64,000 bases of DNA from contig JANQQF010000192.1 in assembly GCA_028285035.1 (NCBI GenBank), forward strand, positions 1 to 64,000. The letters run 5' to 3'. The notes under the pieces were generated by a model. The model saw only the letters and a list, made by a program, of their open reading frames with translations, searched no databases and was not told the origin of the DNA. Below are positions 34,871-43,405 of this stretch, piece by piece (positions within the stretch are counted from its first letter, which is position 1; each line of letters opens with the position of its first letter). The stretch is from Phycisphaerae bacterium (lineage in GTDB: Bacteria; Chloroflexota; Anaerolineae; 4572-78; J111). Made by a program: the position numbers and the translations under genes.

Positions 34871-35000
34871 TTCATCAATTCCAAGTAAAATTTCGATCTC
34901 TTTCGACAATCTGATTAAGTTTATGAATTTTGGTGGTTTTGGCAATGTTATCGAGTCATTCGTCATTTGTTTTACCAATGATGAACAGCACAACCGTTTA

Positions 35001-37736
35001 TCATTTCACACTCACCACACCCACATTCAAACTATTCCCCTGTTCATTATTGGCAATGTCAAAATAGTTGAGTCGCAAGTTAAGATCGGGTTCATACATT
35101 CCGACAATCATTGTATATTCGCCCGGAGGCATATCTGGGGGCAAATGCAACAGATGTCGATCCAACACCAGCTCATTCGGCTCCCAACTATTAGTATGAG
35201 AGGTGCCGCACACGGGGAAGTCATCGGCTTGGGCCCATAATTGGCCTTCACTTGAAATTAAGTGGACAAAGACCTTGTAACGCAGACTGACCGTGGTATT
35301 TGTTTGCCAGTATAACGTTATAGGGAGGATACTATTTGGTACGGCGTATTCAGAGGCCAGATCATAGCCGATGAGCGCAATTCTTCCTTCCAATTGCTGG
35401 GCGCGCTCCAAGTAGGCTTCAGGGGCATTCAATTTTAACTCTGAGCCTTCGCCCAAGACAAGCGGGGCGTCTGGCCGAAAGGCAGGTTCGGGCGATGTCG
35501 AGGTAAAGAAAGACACAAAATCAGCAACGGTTACGGGGGCATTAGCGGTCGGTGTTCCGGTCATTTCAATCGGATCGCCACGCTGTCCCAACGGATCAAA
35601 GGCAAAAATGGTCATTCGTTGTTGATCATTCACAGAAATTCTATAAATCGGACGATAGCCAAAATTGTCGATATCAAAAGACACATCAAAATCCTCGTCA
35701 CCTTTGTAAGTAATGTCCCCCCGTAGTACATACTCGGGATAGCAGAACGTGGGTTCACTGCCTAACATGTACCACTCTGGCGAATTCCCGCCATCATTTC
35801 CGGCCCAGCTATCCGAAATCTGCCCCGTCCGCCGCAACTCGCCTACTTTTTGCCAGCCTAAACGAAAGGGGTAGCCAAAGCCAATCCGAGTGCCGTATGG
35901 ATAATCAGAGTCGGTGGGGAAAAGCGCACTTTTTTGGGCCGGATAGGTCAGGACATACTCCAAATCACTGCGCAGCAACACCATTGCTGTGTGCGTGAAA
36001 AATATACTCAACAGAATTAGACCAATCCCTCCAGCAACCCATTGCCCCATAGGCTGTTTGAGAAATGACCAGCGCTCCATCAACCATCGCCAACCATATA
36101 CCACACCCCAAGCCAGCAACAGGGTCAACGCAGCCAGAAATAGATAGTGATGTTTGCCAGGGCGATTGACCAAAAACACGTAAATCCAGAAGGGAGGGGC
36201 AATCCAAAGCAAGAGCGTTCGATGTGAAGGAGATAGATCGGCCGATAAAATAATCAATCCAAAAAACAGGGCAAAGGCCAGCGCAAAGGTAAGGGCAGAT
36301 AACTTAAAGGCACCTGTAAACAGTAAAGCAAAGGCAATGACAGTCACTAAAGCAGATGCAACTTGAGGCAGAGGGCGACGCAACCACGAAATATTGAGTG
36401 GGTGTGAGCGAAGCAACAGGGCAATCAAAACACCGATCAGAATCAGATCAAATAAGGCGACATAATAGACCGCGTTATATTTGAGACCTTCAAAATAGAA
36501 AAAATGATCAAGGTTGTTAAAAGGTGGTTGATCACCGCCTCCAATTCGCCCTTCCAGATACTCACCGGTCTTACCAATGGCTGGGTTCAAAAAGAAGGGA
36601 ATGTAAAAGATGCCGAGCATTGTAATAAAAAGAATGATCGAGGGCCAAAGGCGTAAAAGTGCCCCTAATACATCCTTGACGAGATGTCCGTAATCCGTCG
36701 CAGGTAACCGGTCGCTGAAGTAGCCGATGGTCAGCCACCCGGCGACAGGCAACAGAAGCACTGTCTCAAAATGAACAAGGAATGAGGCCGCCAATAGAAA
36801 TGTACCCAGCGCATGGGTTAGTCTGGTACGTTGTTTATCCTCATAAAATTCAAAGAGCAGCCAGATTGCAGCCAACGTCAGCAACAAGACCACACTTTGA
36901 TATTGGGCTGTTCGGGCATATGAGACAAACACCCCATCAATGGCCGCGAGCAATCCCGCGATCACACCAATAGAGCGACCAAAAAATCGCCGCCCCATTA
37001 GAAAGATTAGACCAATGCTAAAGGTGCCAGCCAAGGAGAAAGGCAGACGTGCTGTCAATTCATCAAATCGGCCCGTCAAGGCTCCGATGGCATTTAAGAG
37101 AAGAATTTCCCCTGGACCTTTTGAGTGGGTGAGCAATGTTTCAACTTGACCATAGACCAATGAGACCGCCCGAAATAGAATGTCGGCCTCATCCCCTTGA
37201 TGATCAGAGAAGCCAACATTGACCATTCGAATGAAGCCAGCAAGGAGTAGGATGATTGTTAGCCAGGTAAGGTCGGGGGGGGTAAGGACCCTCTTCCCCA
37301 GCCCCCCTACATTGTAGAGACGCTCACCCTCTCCCTCAGGGTGAGCAGTTGATTCCCTCGCCTTGGGGAGAGGGTTAGGGTGAGGGGCGGTTTTAGCAGA
37401 TCGATACCAGCTAACTAGCAACCCCAGCAAAGTCAGACCGCCTAGCGCAAACAAAACTGACAGCTTGTTAAAAGGTAAGCGTAAAAAGGCCATCATCAAG
37501 AGTAATGTGATGGATAGACCATAACTCAAGGGGATGGCTAGGTATAGCCAAGAATCCCTCAGATTGAGTACAGTTGAGTGAGGTCGTATTGCCGTTAGAA
37601 GGGCGCAGCCAGGGAGAACGCCGATTAATAATAAACCACAGATTAATTGAGCGGGATACCACGGCAACAGAATTAGGGCTGATACAAATAGGGTAATCCC
37701 GATAAGGATTAGGTGTTGTTTTTGGGTTTGAGCCAT
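35001..37736 (-). CDS. GT39-like membrane glycosyltransferase, carrying an in-frame REP insertion
   Basis: A 911-residue protein. About twelve membrane helices cover residues 5-600; the GT39 acidic motif is in NVGFSDHQGDEADILF. The following RLPFSLAGTFSIGLIFLMG is typical of PMT_2. The C-terminal part has a beta module (TLYWQTNTTVSLRYKVFVHL ... PPGEYTMIVGMYEP). Residues about 115-155 are PHPNPLPKARES-like low-complexity sequence encoded by a REP element (37271-37392), inserted in the loop between two membrane segments without breaking the frame. Confidence 0.82.
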   Translation of the reverse strand: MAQTQKQHLILIGITLFVSALILLPWYPAQLICGLLLIGVLPGCALLTAIRPHSTVLNLRDSWLYLAIPLSYGLSITLLLMMAFLRLPFNKLSVLFALGGLTLLGLLVSWYRSAKTAPHPNPLPKARESTAHPEGEGERLYNVGGLGKRVLTPPDLTWLTIILLLAGFIRMVNVGFSDHQGDEADILFRAVSLVYGQVETLLTHSKGPGEILLLNAIGALTGRFDELTARLPFSLAGTFSIGLIFLMGRRFFGRSIGVIAGLLAAIDGVFVSYARTAQYQSVVLLLTLAAIWLLFEFYEDKQRTRLTHALGTFLLAASFLVHFETVLLLPVAGWLTIGYFSDRLPATDYGHLVKDVLGALLRLWPSIILFITMLGIFYIPFFLNPAIGKTGEYLEGRIGGGDQPPFNNLDHFFYFEGLKYNAVYYVALFDLILIGVLIALLLRSHPLNISWLRRPLPQVASALVTVIAFALLFTGAFKLSALTFALAFALFFGLIILSADLSPSHRTLLLWIAPPFWIYVFLVNRPGKHHYLFLAALTLLLAWGVVYGWRWLMERWSFLKQPMGQWVAGGIGLILLSIFFTHTAMVLLRSDLEYVLTYPAQKSALFPTDSDYPYGTRIGFGYPFRLGWQKVGELRRTGQISDSWAGNDGGNSPEWYMLGSEPTFCYPEYVLRGDITYKGDEDFDVSFDIDNFGYRPIYRISVNDQQRMTIFAFDPLGQRGDPIEMTGTPTANAPVTVADFVSFFTSTSPEPAFRPDAPLVLGEGSELKLNAPEAYLERAQQLEGRIALIGYDLASEYAVPNSILPITLYWQTNTTVSLRYKVFVHLISSEGQLWAQADDFPVCGTSHTNSWEPNELVLDRHLLHLPPDMPPGEYTMIVGMYEPDLNLRLNYFDIANNEQGNSLNVGVVSVK
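37271..37392. repeat. REP-type palindromic element within a coding gene
   Basis: G/C-rich palindromic sequence with CTCACCCT, CTCTCCCTCAGGGTGAG and CTTGGGGAGAGGGTTAGGG; its minus-strand translation is the well-known PHPNPLP...GEGER artefact peptide. It is a dispersed intergenic repeat that has landed in frame inside a membrane-protein loop. Confidence 0.85.
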
Positions 37737-37742
37737 AGTAAT

Positions 37743-37805
37743 TTAGAGATTGGAGATTGGAAAATTAGAGATTTTTCAAAAAATTAACGTCACAATCCAC
37801 AATTT
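37743..37805. repeat. AGAGATTGGAGATT spacer repeat
   Basis: The gap between two minus-strand genes contains TTAGAGATTGGAGATTGG and TTAGAGATTTTT, then ACGTCACAATCCACAATTT. The same units occur at 54550-54608 and inside the coding region at 56942-56972. Confidence 0.6.
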
Positions 37806-37810
37806 ATGAT

Positions 37811-40291
37811 TTACTCCCCCTCAACCAAAATCTCAGTCAGTGTCTGCCGAGCCAATTCTGCCTGACTCTCGGCATCAAAAACGGCGAGTTCTAGGCGATA
37901 ACGGCCAAGCGTGGTTTCAGCAGGAATTTCGAGCCGCCACGGGTCTTGCACGAGTTGTTGAGCCTGCCATTCTAAACTGGGATAGCCGCTACGAACGGGG
38001 CGACCGAGCCAAAAGGCTAGCTCTTGTTCAGCATCGTCAACCAATCGGAGCAAAATCACATAGTCGTGTTGGACATTCGTCAATGTCTGCCAGTACAATG
38101 TCAGCCAAACAGAGTCAGCCGAAGTCACAGTTGAGCGTTCCAAATCAAAGCCCTTAAACAGCACGTCCGCATTCAATGAGAACTCCGTTGCTTGAGGGGG
38201 TTGGAAGGCGGTAACGTTAGGATCATCGACCAACGCCGTCACAGTGAGCGGCTTGGCTTCGTCGGGCAATTCAAAGTAGCCAATGATTTCGCCAGCCTCG
38301 GTGCGAAAGCCAGGCTTGAAGAAGTAGTCACCCGGCGGCATTCCTGGGGGCAGCATCAGCGTAGCCTCGCTCTCAACAATCGCCTCACGAGCAGTGGCTG
38401 CTTCCTCAAAACCGGGACGAGGTTGGGCGATGGCCTCGGCCCAAACATAGCCATCAATATCCATCAACCGGACAAAAAAACGGTCATCTTCAAGCTGGCC
38501 TTCATTTCGCCAATATAGCGTGACATCTAAGTCATCTCCCGCTTGTAGTTCGGTCTGGGACAAATCGTAGCCATACAGCGTCCCCCGGCCTTCTAGTTTG
38601 TGAGCGCCGCCATAAAATTGCGCCGCTGGGCCAGGATAGAGTTGAGCATAATTGATGCCGTGTAAATTCAATTCATATTCGGGTGTGGTACGAGCGAAGT
38701 AGGCGAGCATATCTGGTGAATGCTTACCCCGTTGTCGTTGGGAGATGTAAATCAGCACATAGTCGCCTTGTATCCATTTGCCGTTCAAATTATCTGTGGC
38801 AATGGTTTCCCCTGAAAAGAGGCCATCCAACTTACTCGAATTGGCTGAGGCGACTTTAAGCTCGGCGGCGTTTGGCTTGGTTTCAAGATAGCGGGCCACC
38901 TTATCCAGCCCCTCCGCAAATCCCACCCGAATAAAATTCGCCGCTTGGGCGCCGCCACCAAACAACGGATTGTAATAGGTGTAGTAGTAGGGTAGATGCG
39001 GTAGTGTGGTAAAGGCTTGAATAAGCAGCAACAAAACACCACCAGCCATAATCGCGGCTTGTTGGGTATTGGTTTGCGGCCAGCGACTTCTCACCCAGGT
39101 CAGCAGCCAAAACCAGCCCACCCCAGCGACCAAATCTAACGTAGGGAAGATGGGCATCAGGTAACGATCATATTTCTTGGCCCCCATCATCATTGCTCCC
39201 ATAAAAAACAGGGAATAAAGGAGCAATAAAACAACACCCCACCACTGCCAGCCCGAGTCATCCTGAATTTTAGCCCGTTGTCCGGCCCAGCCAATCACAA
39301 AAATCAACGCAACCACCAGCCCCAAGAGAGTCAACGGAGTAAGACGGAAGAGTAAGGCAACCGGATAAAAGCCGAGACCAGGGTCATCGGGATAAATCTG
39401 ACCCCAAAAGAAAACGCCTCGCCCATCAAAGCCACCTTGCCCCGCTTGCGTAGCAAAGGTCCAAACTTCTTGGAGTGTAACCAATGGGTTGACCCACATG
39501 GCGGGCCAAAACAGCCAGAAGAAGGCCAGGGTTAGTAGCAGCCAAGGCATATAAACACGTAAGCTGACAAAAATTTGGCTAAAAAATTGTGATACATAGG
39601 ATTTGGTAGACTGACTAGTTACGCTCAATTGTACAGCAAAAATCATCAAGCCGATGAAGGGCAGCAGGATAAGCGCCGAAATCTTGGTCAACATCGCCAA
39701 GGCCATAATGGCTGCAGAGAGGATCAAAAAAATGCGGCGACGATCTTTGAGATAAACCAACATCGCTAACAAAACCAACGGCATCAAGCCAGCGACCAAA
39801 CCTTCGAACCGCAAGACCCGGGATTCAGCGAGCAAGAAGGGGTCAAATATAACCAAGATGATACCAAAAAGCGCGGCCATTCGCCCCAGAATAGGCCGAC
39901 TGAGGAGATACACTCCCACAACAATGAGGGTGTTGACCAAAACCACGGGAATCTGCCGCTGCCCTAGCAGTTGATAAGGTCGGTCATTGGCTAACACTTC
40001 ATCAAGGGTGATTTGTCCTCCGGAAATCAACCACCCCCACCCGTATCGAATGGCTAGCGCAATCGAGTCGATCCAGGCCAAAGTCAGGCCTGGTAAGCCT
40101 TGGGGAATGGTATTAGCCCAGTCACGGTTCAGGAGCGCGGTAAAAAATTCATTGGATAACTCCCAATGATAGCGCTCATCCGTTCCCCAGAAGGTGCCAA
40201 GGTATAAGATGCGGGGAATTAAGGCCACTACAAAGAGGAGTAGCAGCCACATCCACGGTCGAAGGACCGGCCAAGAAAAGGTCTGCTTCAT
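37811..40291 (-). CDS. GT39-like membrane glycosyltransferase with tandem C-terminal modules
   Basis: An 826-residue protein. The acidic motif lies in LGTFWGTDERYHWELSN in the first outer loop; helices continue to about residue 440. A locus-wide signature follows: YYYTYYNPLFGGGAQAANFI, then VGFAEGLDKVARYLETKPNA and the YVLIYISQRQRG strand. The last 270 residues hold two or three beta modules (LDVTLYWRNEGQLEDDRFFV; SVWLTLYWQTLTNVQHDYVI). Its start overlaps the upstream gene's stop by ATGA, so the two are co-translated. Confidence 0.83.
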   Translation of the reverse strand: MKQTFSWPVLRPWMWLLLLFVVALIPRILYLGTFWGTDERYHWELSNEFFTALLNRDWANTIPQGLPGLTLAWIDSIALAIRYGWGWLISGGQITLDEVLANDRPYQLLGQRQIPVVLVNTLIVVGVYLLSRPILGRMAALFGIILVIFDPFLLAESRVLRFEGLVAGLMPLVLLAMLVYLKDRRRIFLILSAAIMALAMLTKISALILLPFIGLMIFAVQLSVTSQSTKSYVSQFFSQIFVSLRVYMPWLLLTLAFFWLFWPAMWVNPLVTLQEVWTFATQAGQGGFDGRGVFFWGQIYPDDPGLGFYPVALLFRLTPLTLLGLVVALIFVIGWAGQRAKIQDDSGWQWWGVVLLLLYSLFFMGAMMMGAKKYDRYLMPIFPTLDLVAGVGWFWLLTWVRSRWPQTNTQQAAIMAGGVLLLLIQAFTTLPHLPYYYTYYNPLFGGGAQAANFIRVGFAEGLDKVARYLETKPNAAELKVASANSSKLDGLFSGETIATDNLNGKWIQGDYVLIYISQRQRGKHSPDMLAYFARTTPEYELNLHGINYAQLYPGPAAQFYGGAHKLEGRGTLYGYDLSQTELQAGDDLDVTLYWRNEGQLEDDRFFVRLMDIDGYVWAEAIAQPRPGFEEAATAREAIVESEATLMLPPGMPPGDYFFKPGFRTEAGEIIGYFELPDEAKPLTVTALVDDPNVTAFQPPQATEFSLNADVLFKGFDLERSTVTSADSVWLTLYWQTLTNVQHDYVILLRLVDDAEQELAFWLGRPVRSGYPSLEWQAQQLVQDPWRLEIPAETTLGRYRLELAVFDAESQAELARQTLTEILVEGE

Positions 40292-43215
40292 TGGGTCACA
40301 GCCTCATCAACAGCAATGGTGTGCAAAGGAATAAAATCTCCAATTGGGATTTGATTTTTGTCAGAAATCGGGAGGCGCTCGCTCGTGACTGGATTGTACA
40401 TCCCCACAATCAATTGATAAGTTCCAACTTGATCCGTCGGAAAATCGACCAGATGTTGATCCAAGACAATTTCATTGGCTTGCCAAGTGGTGGTATTGAG
40501 CGTTTCCGCCGGAATGCCATCGTGCTGACCAGCGACAGTACCATCGGGCCGAAGGATCTGCACAAAAACGGTATAATCTTCCAGGACCGTCTGTTGGGCT
40601 TGCCAAACCAGTCGTAAGGTAACGCGCCCACCGCCTAGCAGCGGTTCCTGAAAGAGATCATACCCTAAAAGTGAAATGTTCTCGCCCAAGGTCGCCCCAA
40701 CTGTTTCTTGCATTGGCGGCGGGTCAAACAAACGACGTCGCTCAACGACTGTCACCTTGGTCAAATCAAGTGTGCCTACTGCCGAGCTATCTGAGCCATC
40801 ATACAATGTCAGGGCCAAGGTATAATCTCCCGGCGCAACCTCAGCAGGCAGATCAAGTTGCCAGGGGTCACGAATGATCTGATTTGCGCCCCATTCGGTG
40901 GTGGGATAGCCGCCATTTACCGGACGCCCAAGCCAATAGGTCGCCTCCCCCCCCGCCTCGTCCAAAAGTTGCAGGCCAATGGCTAAATCTCTTTCTGGTG
41001 CCGCTTCAGTTTGCCAGAATAATTCCAGCCGATTATCGGGACCAAATGTCAGGTCACCTTTTGGTAGAGAGAAGCCAAGGAGGGCAACATCTGAGGTCAA
41101 GGTTTGATCAAGGGGGTGAGCCATCGTAGGTGGTTCTAATGACTCGATGGCTGGGGTGACGGTGATAAATTGGCCAGCATCGTCGAGGGTGAACAACCCA
41201 ACTTCTTCGGATTTCGCTTGGTTGAAAACCCCCATTTGAAGTGTGTATTGTCCAGGGGGCGTCCCTACTAGAATCTGTAGAGCAGCTTGACTCTCGGTCA
41301 TGATTTCAGGTTCGGCACTTTGGCGTGGAAAACCAGGAAGGTTGACCAACTCCGTCTCGGCCCAAATTTCACCCGACGGATCGATCAAACGGGCAAACAA
41401 GATCTCTTGTTCACCGAGTCCCTGATTCAACCAATAGGCGTCCAAGGTTAGGCTGTCACCAACGGCGACGTCTTTGCTTGAAAGGTCGTATCCATAAAGA
41501 ATACCTTTGCCCACGAGTTGACTTGCCCCAGCAAAATACTCAACCGCAGGGGCCTCATACACCCACAAATAATCCACCCCTTCAATATTCACAATATGAT
41601 CTAAGGTGAGATGATCAAGATACACTAACTCCCAGGGATCGTGTTTGCCGAGTTGTAAGTGGGTTTGCCGGACAATCAAGTAATCGGCTTGTACCCAATT
41701 TGAGTCGACGGCCAAGTCGAGGGTCTCGCCGTGAAAAATCTCTTGAAAGCCGCGCGTGGTTCGGGTGGCCGTTTTAAGATTAGAGGCATCAGGCTTGCTA
41801 TTCAAGTAATGAGCGCCCATTCCCAAATCCACGTCCCAGCCCACCATCACGGCATCCTCAGCCCATTGCCCGCCACGCACCAACGGATTCCAGTGCGTGT
41901 AGTAAATCGGATGCCCAGACAGACCAAAGAACCCTTGCAAAAGTAAAACCGCTCCCACCCCATTCAACGAAACCTGCTGATGTAACTTGGGAGCGATGGA
42001 TCGCTCTGAGAAAAAACGGCGCACGTTCTGCAACAACCAAAACAAGCCTGCGGCGGCCACGATATCGAGGGCAGGGAAAGCTGGCATTAGATACCAATCC
42101 CGTTTAAGCACACCGACGGTCATAAACAGGCCAAACACTAGCGGGAACAAAGCCACTAGCAAAATCGCTGGAGAAATTGACATCTGAGTTAGTGCTTGCC
42201 AAGTCACTACCCAAGGACGTGCACTTTGAATTTTCAGCATCATCAGGCGGGCGAGCAAAACAAAAAAGATAATCAAGCCCAGCAAAGACACTGGCGTGAC
42301 CCGCAAAATTAAAACGACCAAGTAATAAAATGGCAGGAATTCGTCGCGATACAACTCACCAAAAAAGTAGTTGGTCCGACCTTCAACGCCCACATTTCTG
42401 GCAAAACCGAACAAAAATTCAAATGTCTCCAATGGTGCTACCCAAATCGCTGGCCAAAGCGCGACAAAGGTTACAATTGCAACGATCCCCCAGACGGCCA
42501 TCACCCAAATCAAGCGCTGCATTTTTTGCAGGATTGGATTTGGCAATTGCCAGATGTAAATCAGGGTAATCAATCCCGCCGTTGGGATGAGGCTGACCGC
42601 CGACATCTTTGTTAAGAGGGCCAAGCCAAGCACAATCCCGGAAAGAATAAGGTGCTTAAGACGCTGACCCTGCCAGTAGAGAATGAAGAGGAGGAGGGAA
42701 AGGGTGACAAAACCAGAGAGCATACCCTCGCCTCGGCCAGTGCGAGAGTCGGACAGGAAGAAGGGATCAAAGATGAACAGGATTGCGGCTAGCAAGGCCA
42801 AGCGAGCGCCAAACAAACGATGACAGACGTACCACATAGCGGCTACCGTGGTGGTATTAATCAGAACCACCGGTAAGCGGCGGAGGGGCAATTCGGAGAA
42901 GACCAGATGGGGCTGGAAGGCATTCCACTCGGCCAGCGCCTCAGCTTGGACCCCCATCAGCGAGGCCCAGCCATACTGAATTGCCATCAGAATAACTTGC
43001 CCCCAAATGGGCACGATGCTGGGGTTGCCCGGTCCCACAATTGTTCCCGCTAAATCACCGTTGAGCAGGCTGAAAAAGAATTTGTGGGACCAATCCCAAA
43101 ATAAGGTTTCATCGTGGGCCAAGAACACACCCAAGGTGGTAACCCGAGGCAGCAAGGCCGCGATAAATATCAGAATAACCCATCCAAGATTAGGACGGGG
43201 GTGAACCTCAGTCAC
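40288..43215 (-). CDS. GT39-like membrane glycosyltransferase, longest C-terminal tail
   Basis: A 975-residue protein. First-loop acidic motif: LGVFLAHDETLFWDWSH. The locus signature occurs as IYYTHWNPLVRGGQWAEDAV and VGWDVDLGMGAHYLNSKPDA. At least three beta-sandwich modules follow in the last 390 residues: SLTLDAYWLNQGL, RLELFWQTEAAPERD and VTLRLVWQAQQTVLEDYTVF, ending GTYQLIVGMYNPVTSERLP. Number and length of modules differ between paralogues, suggesting module duplication. It overlaps the downstream gene by ATGA. Confidence 0.83.
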   Translation of the reverse strand: MTEVHPRPNLGWVILIFIAALLPRVTTLGVFLAHDETLFWDWSHKFFFSLLNGDLAGTIVGPGNPSIVPIWGQVILMAIQYGWASLMGVQAEALAEWNAFQPHLVFSELPLRRLPVVLINTTTVAAMWYVCHRLFGARLALLAAILFIFDPFFLSDSRTGRGEGMLSGFVTLSLLLFILYWQGQRLKHLILSGIVLGLALLTKMSAVSLIPTAGLITLIYIWQLPNPILQKMQRLIWVMAVWGIVAIVTFVALWPAIWVAPLETFEFLFGFARNVGVEGRTNYFFGELYRDEFLPFYYLVVLILRVTPVSLLGLIIFFVLLARLMMLKIQSARPWVVTWQALTQMSISPAILLVALFPLVFGLFMTVGVLKRDWYLMPAFPALDIVAAAGLFWLLQNVRRFFSERSIAPKLHQQVSLNGVGAVLLLQGFFGLSGHPIYYTHWNPLVRGGQWAEDAVMVGWDVDLGMGAHYLNSKPDASNLKTATRTTRGFQEIFHGETLDLAVDSNWVQADYLIVRQTHLQLGKHDPWELVYLDHLTLDHIVNIEGVDYLWVYEAPAVEYFAGASQLVGKGILYGYDLSSKDVAVGDSLTLDAYWLNQGLGEQEILFARLIDPSGEIWAETELVNLPGFPRQSAEPEIMTESQAALQILVGTPPGQYTLQMGVFNQAKSEEVGLFTLDDAGQFITVTPAIESLEPPTMAHPLDQTLTSDVALLGFSLPKGDLTFGPDNRLELFWQTEAAPERDLAIGLQLLDEAGGEATYWLGRPVNGGYPTTEWGANQIIRDPWQLDLPAEVAPGDYTLALTLYDGSDSSAVGTLDLTKVTVVERRRLFDPPPMQETVGATLGENISLLGYDLFQEPLLGGGRVTLRLVWQAQQTVLEDYTVFVQILRPDGTVAGQHDGIPAETLNTTTWQANEIVLDQHLVDFPTDQVGTYQLIVGMYNPVTSERLPISDKNQIPIGDFIPLHTIAVDEAVTQ

Positions 43216-43229
43216 AGTAGATCCAATCT

Positions 43230-43331
43230 AGTATTTCGCGGCATAAATAAAGCAACAGGTATTAAGGGCGAAATACTTAAACAGTTGGGTGTTGAGATGT
43301 TCGTTACTATATAGCTATCTACGCCCAACTG
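43230..43331. other. Two successive hairpin-forming inverted repeats
   Basis: AGTATTTCGC (43230-43239) and GCGAAATACT (43268-43277) are perfect complements. CAGTTGGGTGT (43282-43292) and ACGCCCAACTG (43321-43331) match except one G-T. Both lie in the 190-base gap upstream of a minus-strand gene. No T-run directly follows either stem in the minus direction, so regulation or a decayed palindromic element are equally possible. Confidence 0.55.
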
Positions 43332-43405
43332 TACTCGTCACATTTTTTAGGCAAGCCCGAATTATATGCACCTTTGGGTCCAAAGCAATTTCAATTTAAA
43401 CAATT

